From Exiguobacterium sp. KRL4 (GTDB taxonomy: Bacteria; Bacillota; Bacilli; Exiguobacteriales; Exiguobacteriaceae): a DNA stretch of 64,000 nt. Position numbers and translations under genes: made by a program. The notes below the pieces were generated by a model. The model did no database searches. It saw nothing but the letters and a program-made list of their open reading frames with translations, and was not told the DNA's origin. How positions within the stretch are numbered: position 1 is the stretch's first letter; each line of letters starts with the position of its first letter. The stretch lies in contig NZ_MOLV01000004.1 of the NCBI RefSeq assembly GCF_001870785.1, forward strand, positions 248,001-312,000, read 5' to 3'. Shown here piece by piece: positions 53,518 to 62,756 of the stretch.

Positions 53518-56016
53518 ATGGAAAGAAGTCGTGTCGCACGTCGTGAAGAAACGAAGACGTCAGTCAAACAAACGAACCGGACAAAACGTCCGAAAAAGAA
53601 AAAGACGGGTGGATCTGGCGGAAAGGGTGCCCTTTGGAAAAAGTTGCTGTTAGTGGCAACAGGATTGTTCATCATTTTGATGCTTGCTGGTGGAGGTTTT
53701 GCCGTTTACGCAATAGCCACAGCACCGGAGCTGGACGAATCAAAATTACGCGATGCGCTTCCGCTGAAAATTTATGCGAGCAATAAGGAAGAAATCAAAA
53801 AAGGTGGGACGAGCCGTGAATACGTCTCGATCAAAGAAGTACCGGATGTCGTCAAAGACGCATTCATCTCGATTGAGGACCGGCGTTTTTATCAACATAA
53901 CGGGATCGACTTCCGCCGCTTAGGAGGCGCGATCATTGCCAACATCACAGATGGTTTCGGATCAGAAGGTGCTTCGACGATCACGCAACAGGTCATCAAA
54001 CAGTCGTTCTTGAGTTCTGATAAAACAATCACCCGTAAAGTCCAGGAACAGTGGTTAGCAATTCGTTTAGAACGCGATTATACGAAAGATCAGATTCTTG
54101 AAATGTACTTGAACAAAAACTATTACGGTCAAGAATCGTATGGGATTCAAACCGCATCAAAAGCGTACTTCAATAAGACTGTCGATAAACTGAACTATGC
54201 AGAAGGTGCGATGCTTGCAGGTCTGCCCCAACGTCCATCTGCTTACGATCCGATCAACGGTGATCCGAAGTTAACAAAAGGGCGTCAAACACAGGTCCTT
54301 GATGCGATGTTGACGACCGGCGTCATTTCACAGAATCAACGTGATCAAGGTGTCGATCAGCCGATTTCAAAATTGATTGATCCCGCTCCAAAGTCAAAAG
54401 ACGACGCTGCATACGATAGCGTGATTTTTGATATGGTCTCACAAGAGCTAGAAGACGTCTTTGGTCTAGAAGGAAAAGATATCTACGGTCAAGGATTAAA
54501 GATTTATACATCAATCGACAAACCGATGCATGATTATATGAACGAAGCAATCAAAAAAGACCAAGTCGTTCAGTTACCGGATTATGCGGAAGCCGCAGCG
54601 ACCGCCGTCAACACGCAAACGGGTGAAATTCTCGGAATCGTTGATGGGAAAAATCCAGGGACAGGTACGTCGCGCCGAAATTTTGCAAAAGAACCGCACC
54701 AACCGGGTTCTTCATCAAAACCGTTTTTCGCTTACGGACCGGCCATTGAAAATGAAAAATGGTCAACGGCTAAAATGTTGACGGACCAAGAAACAAAAGT
54801 GAATGGAAAAAATATCGGAAACTATTACGATGGATACCGAGGGACAAATACGATTCGGAACTGGCTTAAGATTTCTGCCAATACGCCGGCCATTCAAACG
54901 TTCCAACAAATCGGAGGAGATGCGGTGGAGAGTTTTGCTGCCAAATCCGGATTGAACTTAAAAGACGACGAGTCGATTTCACCCGCTTATGCGATTGGGG
55001 GAATGAAACACGGCTTCAACACGACACAAATGGCATCTGCTTACGCCACACTCGGTAACGGTGGCGATTATATCAAACCACACATCATCAAGACGATTGA
55101 ATACAGTGACGGCTCAAAAATCAAATCACCTGTCAAACCGAAAAAAGCAATGGAAGATTATACGGCCTACATGTTGACGGATATGTTGCGAGACGTCTTG
55201 AAGCCAGGTGGGACGTTCCCGAGTGCCGCTCTTGCCTTTGATGCAGCAGGTAAGACCGGAACGACGAATGCTTACAAAGATGTCTGGTTCGCCGGCTATA
55301 CGTCCGATGTCTCAATCAGTGTTTGGACGGGAACGACGAAATCAGGTAATAACAATGAGTTAGGTTTAAGTGGACCAACGAATAGTACGATGGCTCAAAA
55401 CCTCTGGAAAGATTTTGTCACGAAAACACGTGACCGGACACCAGCACCTTTTGAACAACCAAGTTCTGTTCTCAGTATCGGTGACGAACTTTATGTCAAA
55501 GGAACAAAAGAACCGGTTGTTGAAAAAAAGGCCGTACCAGCTCCGACTGGCTTACAAGCATCTTACAATGAAGACTCGGAGTCTGGTGAACTGACGTGGA
55601 GTTACAACGATTCAGCACTGCGGACAAACGGCTACGATAGTGTATCATTTGAAGTGTCGATGACAGATCCAGACGGGAAACAATCGGTTCTCGGGACAAG
55701 TTCAACGAACCGAATCGGCATCAGCGGACTGGATCCGGGACGGACGACGTTTACGGTCGTCGCTAAAGCATCCGGTGAGCAGTCCGGTCCTGTTTCGACC
55801 ACGGTGACGGTTGCCGAAGTCGAGACGGACGAACCGACGACGGACGAACCGACGACGGATGAACCGACGACGAATGAACCGACGACGGACGAACCAACGA
55901 CGGATGAACCAACGACCGACGATGGAGCTTCTACCCAGTCGAATAATGGACGTCAATCAAACGGGAATCAAGGTCGGGGTAATGACACACCGGCTGATTC
56001 AGAATCCAATCAATAA
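53518..56016 (+). CDS. ponA: Penicillin-binding protein 1A/1B (bifunctional transglycosylase/transpeptidase)
   Basis: This 832-residue class A PBP polymerises and cross-links peptidoglycan. It has a basic cytoplasmic N-terminus and one membrane helix (about 40-62). The GT51 glycosyltransferase has catalytic Glu in SIEDRRFYQHNG, with EGASTITQQ. The transpeptidase has the SxxK motif SSSK (catalytic Ser near 397), SAN near 460 and KTGTT near 578. After the catalytic part come a fibronectin type III-like domain (about 670-765) and a tail of TDEPT repeats, then an Asn/Gln/Gly-rich end exposed outside. It lies 33 bases after recU. Confidence 0.94.
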   Translation: MERSRVARREETKTSVKQTNRTKRPKKKKTGGSGGKGALWKKLLLVATGLFIILMLAGGGFAVYAIATAPELDESKLRDALPLKIYASNKEEIKKGGTSREYVSIKEVPDVVKDAFISIEDRRFYQHNGIDFRRLGGAIIANITDGFGSEGASTITQQVIKQSFLSSDKTITRKVQEQWLAIRLERDYTKDQILEMYLNKNYYGQESYGIQTASKAYFNKTVDKLNYAEGAMLAGLPQRPSAYDPINGDPKLTKGRQTQVLDAMLTTGVISQNQRDQGVDQPISKLIDPAPKSKDDAAYDSVIFDMVSQELEDVFGLEGKDIYGQGLKIYTSIDKPMHDYMNEAIKKDQVVQLPDYAEAAATAVNTQTGEILGIVDGKNPGTGTSRRNFAKEPHQPGSSSKPFFAYGPAIENEKWSTAKMLTDQETKVNGKNIGNYYDGYRGTNTIRNWLKISANTPAIQTFQQIGGDAVESFAAKSGLNLKDDESISPAYAIGGMKHGFNTTQMASAYATLGNGGDYIKPHIIKTIEYSDGSKIKSPVKPKKAMEDYTAYMLTDMLRDVLKPGGTFPSAALAFDAAGKTGTTNAYKDVWFAGYTSDVSISVWTGTTKSGNNNELGLSGPTNSTMAQNLWKDFVTKTRDRTPAPFEQPSSVLSIGDELYVKGTKEPVVEKKAVPAPTGLQASYNEDSESGELTWSYNDSALRTNGYDSVSFEVSMTDPDGKQSVLGTSSTNRIGISGLDPGRTTFTVVAKASGEQSGPVSTTVTVAEVETDEPTTDEPTTDEPTTNEPTTDEPTTDEPTTDDGASTQSNNGRQSNGNQGRGNDTPADSESNQ
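55826..55921 (+). repeat. Tandem repeats encoding (TDEPT)n in the PBP tail
   Basis: About six copies of a 15-base unit, ACGGACGAACCGACG with third-position variants, encode TDEPT or NEPT repeats. Such repeats tend to vary in number between strains. They give a flexible, acidic wall-spanning tail. Confidence 0.85.
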
Positions 56017-56040
56017 TGGGTCCGAGGACCGCTTAAGATA

Positions 56041-56090
56041 GACAAGACCGAGGAAACGGATGTGTTTCTTCGGTCTTGCCTGTTTTTTTT
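56041..56090 (+). terminator. Terminator of ponA
   Basis: The stem GACAAGACCGA-GGAAAC pairs with GTTTCTTCGGTCTTG, followed by TGTTTTTTTT. A TATAAT at 56092-56097 right behind it is a likely -10 element for the next gene. Confidence 0.8.
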
Positions 56091-56121
56091 GTATAATGGA
56101 ACAGAGGAAGGAAGTGGGGCA

Positions 56122-58383
56122 ATGGAAGCTAGACAATCACTTGTCACCTATTTAGAAGAACTCAAAGCTGATCGTTCCTTCATGGAGCGTGTTACCTATA
56201 TGAAAACGATGGAAGCGACAGTTGGGAAGTACGCACCGTTTCCCAAAGAGATGCCGGAACGGTTACGACAAGCCCTGGAAAAACGCGGCATCACTTCGTT
56301 GTATCGGCATCAGGAGCTAGCCTTTCGAACCGTCCAAGGTGGTGCATCGACCGTTATCGTTACACCGACAGCATCTGGGAAAACCTACTGCTTTAATTTG
56401 CCGATTTTATCTCATCTCTTAGCCCACCCGAATGCACGGGCCTTGTACCTTTATCCGACAAAAGCGTTGGCACAAGATCAAAACAGTGAACTGTTAGAAC
56501 TCATCGACGAGATGGAAGCACCGATTCGTTGTTTTACGTATGATGGTGATACGTCACCGACGATTCGAACAAAAGTCCGTAAAGCCGGTAATATCGTCAT
56601 TACGAATCCAGATATGTTACATTCCGGTATCTTACCGCATCATACGAAATGGATCGAACTGTTCGAAAATTTATCGCATATCGTCATCGACGAATTGCAT
56701 ACGTATCGCGGAGTATTCGGCAGCCATGTGGCAAACGTCATCCGACGGTTGCGACGGATTTGCCGATATTATGGGAGTGACCCGATTTTCATCATGACAA
56801 GTGCGACGATTGCGAATCCACAAGAACTAGCAGAACGTTTGACGGAAAAAAAGGTTCAGTTGATTGATGATAATGGAGCACCAACCGGTCGAAAACATTT
56901 TATCGTCTATCAGCCGCCAATCGTTAATGCGCAACTTGGAATTCGTCGTTCAGCGACACTAGAAACCAAACAACTGGCCTCACGCTTCATCAAAAAGAAG
57001 TTCCAGACGATTGTTTTTGCCCGGTCACGTGTCCGTGTCGAGGTGTTGTTGACGTATCTTCGCAGTCTGATCCGGCACGAACTTGGACCCAAATCGATCG
57101 AAGGCTACCGGGGTGGTTATTTACCAACTGAACGGCGGGATATTGAAAGACGGTTGCGTAAAGGTGAAATTACCGGCATCGTGTCGACCAATGCACTAGA
57201 GCTTGGTGTCGACATCGGACAACTTCAAGTCTGTATCATGAACGGTTATCCGGGAACGATTGCCTCATTATGGCAACAGGCGGGACGAGCCGGACGGCGT
57301 CAGGATGATGCCTTGATCATTTTAGTCGCTTCTTCCGGAATGCTCGATCAATATGTGGCCGAACGACCGGAATTGTTTTTAAATCAATCACCGGAAGCAG
57401 CTCGACTCGACCCGGATAATCTCATCATCGCCGTCGATCATATCAAATGTGCCGCGTTTGAATTACCGTTTCGTCAGGGCGAAACGTTCGGGACACTTGA
57501 GACGGAAGATATCTTAGAGTATCTCGTCGAAGAACGTGTATTGCATCAGCGGGGGGAACGGTATTACTGGATGAACGATGCGTTCCCGGCACATGGTATT
57601 TCGCTTCGATCCAGCGATCAAGAAAATGTCATCATCGTTGATCAAACAGAAGTCCCGAATCGAGTCATCGGCGAGATGGATACCTTCAGTGCGATGACGT
57701 TATTACACGATGAAGCGATCTATTTACACGGGGCAGATCAATACCAAGTCGAAGCCTTGGATTTCGAAGAAAAAAAAGCCTTTGTCCGAGCCGTAGATGT
57801 TGATTATTATACGGATGCTAATTTTTCAGTCGAATTATCAGTTCTGGATGAAGATGAATGTTATACGAACGGTGTTTTTAGTGTCGCACGCGGAGATGTC
57901 AGTGTCCGTGGAATGGCGACGATGTTCAAGAAGATCAAGTTCGGGACACATGAAAACATCGGATCAGGTCCCATTCATCTGCCCGAACGGGAAATTCACA
58001 CGACCGGTGTCTGGTTTTCCTTACCGGAAACGTCTACATCGAGCACAGAACTCGAACAAGTATTAGAAGGGGTCGCAAACAGTCTGCGTCGTGTTGCTCC
58101 CTTGTATTTGATGTGTGATGCGAGTGATGTGTTTGTTGTTCCTCAAGTCAAAGCCACGCATACACAAAAGCCGACGATTTATCTGTACGACCGTTATCCG
58201 GGTGGTGTTGGGCTTGCAGCATCGATTTACAAACAACGGACTATCATGCTCCGTGCTGCCCGGGACTCGATTGAAACATGTCCTTGCCTTGACGGTTGTC
58301 CGGCTTGCATTGGTATGATTGGGGTATCTGATGAAAAAGAGCGGACAATCAGAATGCTTGCTGAAATGGAGACAGAATTATGA
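56122..58383 (+). CDS. mrfA: DEAD/DEAH-type helicase MrfA (YprA)
   Basis: This 753-residue superfamily 2 helicase matches B. subtilis YprA/MrfA, which together with MrfB repairs mitomycin C lesions independently of UvrABC. It has Walker A TPTASGKT near residue 83, a DELH box near 190, motif VI QQAGRAGRR near 390, and a C-terminal DUF1998-type domain ending in a four-cysteine cluster (CPCLDGCPAC near 720). The ATG at 56122 is chosen because GGAAGGAAGTGGGG precedes it; the frame is open upstream. It overlaps mrfB. Confidence 0.92.
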   Translation: MEARQSLVTYLEELKADRSFMERVTYMKTMEATVGKYAPFPKEMPERLRQALEKRGITSLYRHQELAFRTVQGGASTVIVTPTASGKTYCFNLPILSHLLAHPNARALYLYPTKALAQDQNSELLELIDEMEAPIRCFTYDGDTSPTIRTKVRKAGNIVITNPDMLHSGILPHHTKWIELFENLSHIVIDELHTYRGVFGSHVANVIRRLRRICRYYGSDPIFIMTSATIANPQELAERLTEKKVQLIDDNGAPTGRKHFIVYQPPIVNAQLGIRRSATLETKQLASRFIKKKFQTIVFARSRVRVEVLLTYLRSLIRHELGPKSIEGYRGGYLPTERRDIERRLRKGEITGIVSTNALELGVDIGQLQVCIMNGYPGTIASLWQQAGRAGRRQDDALIILVASSGMLDQYVAERPELFLNQSPEAARLDPDNLIIAVDHIKCAAFELPFRQGETFGTLETEDILEYLVEERVLHQRGERYYWMNDAFPAHGISLRSSDQENVIIVDQTEVPNRVIGEMDTFSAMTLLHDEAIYLHGADQYQVEALDFEEKKAFVRAVDVDYYTDANFSVELSVLDEDECYTNGVFSVARGDVSVRGMATMFKKIKFGTHENIGSGPIHLPEREIHTTGVWFSLPETSTSSTELEQVLEGVANSLRRVAPLYLMCDASDVFVVPQVKATHTQKPTIYLYDRYPGGVGLAASIYKQRTIMLRAARDSIETCPCLDGCPACIGMIGVSDEKERTIRMLAEMETEL

Positions 58384-59564
58384 AAAATAAACTGAGACGG
58401 ATGTTGAAGACGACCGAGACAGAACCGAAAACAAGTCCTTCATCCACGGATCAGGAACAAGCCACGACGGCTGAACAAGCAGCCTGGTTAGCAAAAGGAG
58501 CTGACATCCTCACATTCGAAGAGGAATGGATTGTCCGACTGGATCGTCGGTATCCCCTGACGGCTCAGCACGGTCATCGGTCATTTGAAGCGGTTTTTGA
58601 ATCATTACAGTTACCGCATCCGCCACTGGCGCTAGATGTCCCACTCGAACAAATCATTTTTTTTGATACGGAAACAACGGGTCTAAAAGGTACGGGGACC
58701 ACGATTTTTTTACTTGGATTTGCACGATTTGAAAAAGGCGAATTGCTGATGCGGCAATATTTTCTGCCGCATCCACACTATGAAGCGGCTTTGTATCACC
58801 ATTTTTTGCGAGATATCGGGGAAGATGTTCGATTCGTCACCTACAATGGGAAAAGTTTTGACTGGCCGCAAATAAAGACACGCCATGTGTTTGTCCGTGA
58901 ACGTGTACCACGTCTGCCGAAAGTCGGTCATCTCGATTTACTCCATGTCTGTCGTCGTCTGTTCAAAGGAATGTATGACTCGTACCGGTTGACACGGATG
59001 GAAGAGCGGATTGGATTTGAACGGACAGATGATCTGCCCGGTTTTTTGGCGCCGATGCACTATTTTCAATACGTCGAACATCAAAATCCGGACATCATGT
59101 CTGGGGTTCTTGAGCATCATTTGCATGACTGTCTTACGTTGGTCAGCCTTTATGATGAATGTAATCGGCTTGTGACACATCGCCAAGAAGCCACGTCTCA
59201 GATTCGTGAAAATATTGGGGTCTGGTTAGCGGATCTAGGCATTCATGATCAGTCGGTCAAACATTTTGGACAGGCGGATGAGTTGACTGCGCAAGGCTGG
59301 TTCCGCCAAGGGATGTTATACAAAAAACTGCGGCAGTATGAGAAAGCCAAACTCTGTTTTGAAAAGAGTGATTCGTACGAAGGGTTCATCGAACTTGCGA
59401 AATGGGCCGAGCACATTGCCAAACAACCAACCGTTGCTTATGATTATACGGAAAGAGCCAAAAACATGTTAGCGCACCACCAGTTGTTAGCTTCGCGTCG
59501 GGAACGATTGTTAGCCGAACTAGATCATCGAAGTTTACGTCTACAAAGGAAGTGTCGTCGATGA
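58380..59564 (+). CDS. mrfB: Exonuclease MrfB (YprB) with TPR tail
   Basis: This 394-residue DEDD-type exonuclease has FFDTETTGLKG near residues 93-103, VTYNGKSFDWPQIKTRH and a late HHLHDCLTLV supplying the remaining acidic residues. A helical repeat (TPR-like) region begins near 285. In B. subtilis MrfB works with MrfA in mitomycin C repair. It overlaps mrfA by four bases (ATGA) and ypsA by four to thirteen bases. Confidence 0.9.
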   Translation: MKNKLRRMLKTTETEPKTSPSSTDQEQATTAEQAAWLAKGADILTFEEEWIVRLDRRYPLTAQHGHRSFEAVFESLQLPHPPLALDVPLEQIIFFDTETTGLKGTGTTIFLLGFARFEKGELLMRQYFLPHPHYEAALYHHFLRDIGEDVRFVTYNGKSFDWPQIKTRHVFVRERVPRLPKVGHLDLLHVCRRLFKGMYDSYRLTRMEERIGFERTDDLPGFLAPMHYFQYVEHQNPDIMSGVLEHHLHDCLTLVSLYDECNRLVTHRQEATSQIRENIGVWLADLGIHDQSVKHFGQADELTAQGWFRQGMLYKKLRQYEKAKLCFEKSDSYEGFIELAKWAEHIAKQPTVAYDYTERAKNMLAHHQLLASRRERLLAELDHRSLRLQRKCRR

Positions 59565-60121
59565 AGGTCGTAGCAGTAACAGGATATAAACCAACGGAAC
59601 TTGGGATCTTTGACCAAAAGCATCCCGGTATCAAGATTTTAAAAGCAGCCTACCGTGAACGTCTCATCCGATTGATTGAAGATATGGGGACGACTTGGTT
59701 CATTACGAGTGCGGCTCCTGGATGTGAGTTGTGGGCATGTGAAGTCATTTTAGAACTCAAACAGGAGTATCCAGATATCCGGTTAGGGATTTTGCTTCCT
59801 TTTCTTGAACAAGAAGCAAAATGGAAAGAACCGGTACAAGCACAATATCTAGCGGTTTTGAATCAAGCAGACTTTGTGGACGCAATCAGTCAAAAACCAT
59901 ACGAAAATCCATCTCAGTTTCGAAATAAAACGGAATTCATGATTCAAAAGAGTCAAGGGTTATTGTCCGTGTTTGACGAGGAACATGGAGGATCTGCCAA
60001 GTATCTGGTGGAACGTGCTAAACTAGAAATGGAACGATCGGATTATCAGTTGTTCTTGATTACACAAGATGATTTGGCAATGATGGAACAGGAGCAGACC
60101 TACAATGAACAATGGGAGTGA
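59561..60121 (+). CDS. ypsA: YpsA (DUF1273, SLOG superfamily)
   Basis: This 186-residue cytoplasmic protein of the SLOG/Rossmann superfamily begins VVAVTGYKPTELGIF and carries GCELWACEVILELK. YpsA has been linked in B. subtilis to cell division through its neighbour GpsB. The ATG at 59561 has AAAGGAAGTG upstream and is preferred over the GTG at 59552. The gene lies between mrfB and gpsB, as in B. subtilis. Its ligand is unknown. Confidence 0.88.
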   Translation: MKVVAVTGYKPTELGIFDQKHPGIKILKAAYRERLIRLIEDMGTTWFITSAAPGCELWACEVILELKQEYPDIRLGILLPFLEQEAKWKEPVQAQYLAVLNQADFVDAISQKPYENPSQFRNKTEFMIQKSQGLLSVFDEEHGGSAKYLVERAKLEMERSDYQLFLITQDDLAMMEQEQTYNEQWE

Positions 60122-60126
60122 AGCAT

Positions 60127-60447
60127 ATGTACAAGCCGTTATTGACAGCAGATGATATTTACAAAAAGGAATTCAAAACAGGTCTACGGGGTTATGTCAT
60201 CGAAGATGTAGACGGATATTTGGATCAAGTCATCAAAGATTACGAAGGCTTTGAACGGGAAATCGACCGGTTAAAACGGGAACTAGAAGAAGCAAAAGTG
60301 GCGTCTTCCGTTGGCATCAAACGAGAAGAACGGCGAACGGAACCAGACGTGCCGACAGTCCCTTCGAACCCTTCTAATTATGATATGTTACGTCGCATCT
60401 CAAATCTTGAAAAAGCCGTTTTTGGACGACCGCATCAAGAAGAGTAA
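60127..60447 (+). CDS. gpsB: Cell division protein GpsB
   Basis: This 106-residue DivIVA-like protein has the membrane-binding and PBP-binding N-terminal domain (TADDIYKKEFKTGLRGY, then DVDGYLDQVIKDYE). A coiled coil follows up to about residue 65, with a linker and a short C-terminal trimerisation helix. It shuttles between septum and side wall and recruits PBP1. The ATG at 60127 is taken because GGGAGTG precedes it. The RNase P RNA gene that follows gpsB in B. subtilis is absent here. Confidence 0.92.
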   Translation: MYKPLLTADDIYKKEFKTGLRGYVIEDVDGYLDQVIKDYEGFEREIDRLKRELEEAKVASSVGIKREERRTEPDVPTVPSNPSNYDMLRRISNLEKAVFGRPHQEE

Positions 60448-60486
60448 CGGATACGTGAACGTAATGGAAAAAATTGACGCAGACGC

Positions 60487-60527
60487 AAAAAATCGGCTCC
60501 TCCACCAAATGAGGATGCCGATTTTTT
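60487..60527. terminator. Bidirectional terminator between gpsB and the convergent gene
   Basis: AAAAAATCGGC-TCCTC pairs with GAGGA-TGCCGATTTTTT, giving A and T runs on both sides. Confidence 0.88.
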
Positions 60528-60528
60528 G

Positions 60529-60837
60529 TCAATTATGGCGTAGAATCTCTTCTGCCTGAGGTAAATCTTCTTTTAGGACATAAAGGGCTACCCGGTCGTC
60601 CAACTCTTTACTGAAGCGTCGGAAGAGAAAAGATGTTTTAACGCCACGTTCCATCCGGACGCGAAGGCCTGCTTGATCTAACCGATCATGATCACGAGCC
60701 AACTGTTCTCCTTTTTCTCCAAACGCTTCACCAAGTACGACCCAGCGCATTGATTCTTTAGTTCGTCGTGTCACAATGACGATAAAATATAAAACAAGAA
60801 CAACAATCAATATAATACGTATCGTATTAAAATCCAT
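60529..60837 (-). CDS. Small membrane-anchored hypothetical protein
   Basis: This protein of about 102 residues has one N-terminal membrane segment (IRIILIVVLVLYFIVIV) followed by a cytoplasmic, Arg/Asp-rich domain ending LPQAEEILRHN. The ATG at 60837 is favoured (GATGAGGTG upstream); earlier in-frame ATGs at 60846 and 60864 are less well placed. It is convergent with gpsB and follows the monooxygenase on the minus strand by 33 bases. I do not recognise the family; the C-terminal part resembles a small ligand- or protein-binding alpha/beta domain. Confidence 0.65.
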   Translation of the reverse strand: MDFNTIRIILIVVLVLYFIVIVTRRTKESMRWVVLGEAFGEKGEQLARDHDRLDQAGLRVRMERGVKTSFLFRRFSKELDDRVALYVLKEDLPQAEEILRHN

Positions 60838-60870
60838 GGATAACATCACCTCATCTTTTATCATACGTCC

Positions 60871-62445
60871 TTAACGCGCATAAAGTAAACGTTCAAGATA
60901 ACGTGAAAAAGGCTGAAGTTTTAATCCTTGTTGACGGTAGGCGATGTACCCGTCTGGTCGAATAAGATAGAGTCCAGCTTGTTTAATCCCGAATTTCCGA
61001 GCGAGCTCGCCACCTTGGTCAACGACACCATCATCCTTCAACTCTTGATGGATTGGCACGGTCTCGAATAAATCGGGGTAGGAATATGCCAATTCTTTAA
61101 AAGGTGAGAGTGTGGCTTCGTCTGCTTGACGAGGTAAAAAAAGTAACAACAAGAAGTTCCGGTCTGCACGTCGTAATAATAATTCATTTTTCTTTGTGCG
61201 TGGATTCACGACTTCACTATACGGCATCGGTTCTCCCGGACGTGGAGTCAGGAGCGGAAAACGTCCCTGTGTGACAAATAAATGGGAAGCTTGATAATTA
61301 CTGTTCAGTTGGGCAATGCGATTGGTGACGTAATGGTGTAGGGGTGTAATCTTTAAACTGTTGCGAATGACTTTTTCTTGGAGTGGTAATAAAAAAGGCA
61401 CATTAATCTGCAACAATTCAGTGGCGAGATTCGTGGAACGTAAAATTCCGCGGGCTGCCTCACGTCGCTCGATACTATACGAATCAAGCAATGGAAAACT
61501 GGCTTTAAACCGGTGGACACACCATAATTTCCAGGCTAGATTCATTGCGTCGGCAATCCCGGTATTCATTCCTTGACCGCCGACAGGTGAATTAATGTGG
61601 GCAGCATCCCCGATGAGATAAATCCGGTGATGACCAAATTTTTCGATGATTCGGTTATGGACCCGGAACATGGAATACCAATGTACTTTTTTTAACTTAA
61701 ACGGAACTTTCGCCCGATTTTGTAAAAAATCTTCGATTGCAGCATGGTCTGTCGGAACGGTACCGTTCGTCAAGTTGCCTGTAATTCGAAATAAGTTGGA
61801 CTGCAGTGGAAAGGACTCGATGACACCATGATCGGAAAAGAAGATGTGGACTTCTTCAGAAGATAACGGCCAATCCACTTCGATATCGGCTAATGCCCAC
61901 GATTCTTTAAAGGATTTCCCGCTGAATGGAAGTCCCAGTTCACGTCGGACAAAACTATTGGCACCATCTGCTCCGATGATAAAGGAAGCGTCGACGGTCT
62001 CCGTCACATCATGTCTACGGATCGAGGCGCTGACGAACGTCGGAAACTGAGCAAAACCAGTCAGTTCCGTTTCACGTTCCACGGTATGCCCATCTTCCTG
62101 CAACCGGGTTTCAAGAATTCGTTCGGTCTCACTTTGAGGTAATAAGGTGACGAACGGAAACGGTGTATTTAAATCAGTAAAGTCAAGTTTGGCTTGCCAA
62201 GCGCCATTGACATACAGATTACCTTGATTGATTTTGATTGCATGCTCCATCAATGCATCGGCTACGCCAAGGCGCGCGAATAATTCGAGTGATCGAGCCT
62301 GAATTCCAATCGCTTTTGAGACGACGGATGGACCACTTGCACGTTCAATGATTCGAAAAGTCAAACCATAACGTGATAATGCGAGCGCTAACGTCAAACC
62401 GGTTGGTCCAGCACCAATGATCAGTACATCTACTTTTTTCTTCAC
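60871..62445 (-). CDS. FAD-dependent aromatic monooxygenase (PheA/TfdB-type)
   Basis: This 524-residue flavoprotein hydroxylase has an N-terminal FAD motif GAGPTGLTLALAL (about residues 8-20) and the middle GADGANSFVRRELG (DG motif). The GD motif is LIGDAAHINSPVGGQGMNTGIAD near 272-295. The last 100 residues form a thioredoxin-like domain (VVDQGGELARKFGIKQAGLYL), typical of phenol-hydroxylase relatives, though without a CxxC. It would use NADPH and oxygen on an aromatic or polyketide-like substrate, which cannot be named from sequence. It is on the opposite strand from its housekeeping neighbours. Confidence 0.85.
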   Translation of the reverse strand: MKKKVDVLIIGAGPTGLTLALALSRYGLTFRIIERASGPSVVSKAIGIQARSLELFARLGVADALMEHAIKINQGNLYVNGAWQAKLDFTDLNTPFPFVTLLPQSETERILETRLQEDGHTVERETELTGFAQFPTFVSASIRRHDVTETVDASFIIGADGANSFVRRELGLPFSGKSFKESWALADIEVDWPLSSEEVHIFFSDHGVIESFPLQSNLFRITGNLTNGTVPTDHAAIEDFLQNRAKVPFKLKKVHWYSMFRVHNRIIEKFGHHRIYLIGDAAHINSPVGGQGMNTGIADAMNLAWKLWCVHRFKASFPLLDSYSIERREAARGILRSTNLATELLQINVPFLLPLQEKVIRNSLKITPLHHYVTNRIAQLNSNYQASHLFVTQGRFPLLTPRPGEPMPYSEVVNPRTKKNELLLRRADRNFLLLLFLPRQADEATLSPFKELAYSYPDLFETVPIHQELKDDGVVDQGGELARKFGIKQAGLYLIRPDGYIAYRQQGLKLQPFSRYLERLLYAR

Positions 62446-62534
62446 GAATAGCCCCCCTTATTTTACTTCTTAGCCAAAACTCGCTACCATTAAACTATCG
62501 ACTTGGCGGGTAACCGTCTGAAAGGATGAGGGCA

Positions 62535-62756
62535 GTGAATGAACAACTATTTACGACGGAACGCTTGATGAGCAACTTCAGAGAATACATGCGACAAAAT
62601 GAAGCGTATATGACGAAGATTCAGGCACTTAATGCCTATTATAAAGTCGTAGCAGGATCGATTTTAGCCGATCGAATTGCTAAAAATGCGGACTTGATCG
62701 TACGCATGCGCCATCTGGAAGAAGCGTATCAGAAAGTCGCGCAGGAAACACGATGA
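62535..62756 (+). CDS. Small helical hypothetical protein upstream of the NUDIX gene
   Basis: This protein of about 73 residues is predicted almost entirely alpha-helical, possibly a coiled coil (FREYMRQNEAYMTKIQALNAYYKVV, MRHLEEAYQKVAQE). A GTG at 62535 with AAAGGATGAGG is the best start; ATG at 62526 is an alternative. Its stop overlaps the NUDIX start (ATGA), so the two are coupled. No family recognised. Confidence 0.6.
   Translation: MNEQLFTTERLMSNFREYMRQNEAYMTKIQALNAYYKVVAGSILADRIAKNADLIVRMRHLEEAYQKVAQETR

Noticed and set aside
55826-55921. Regular short repeats that could suggest a CRISPR-like array
   Set aside because: They are 15-base in-frame tandem codons for TDEPT without spacers, inside ponA.
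60448-60530. Search for RNase P RNA (rnpB) after gpsB
   Set aside because: The interval is 81 bases and contains only a terminator, too short for rnpB.
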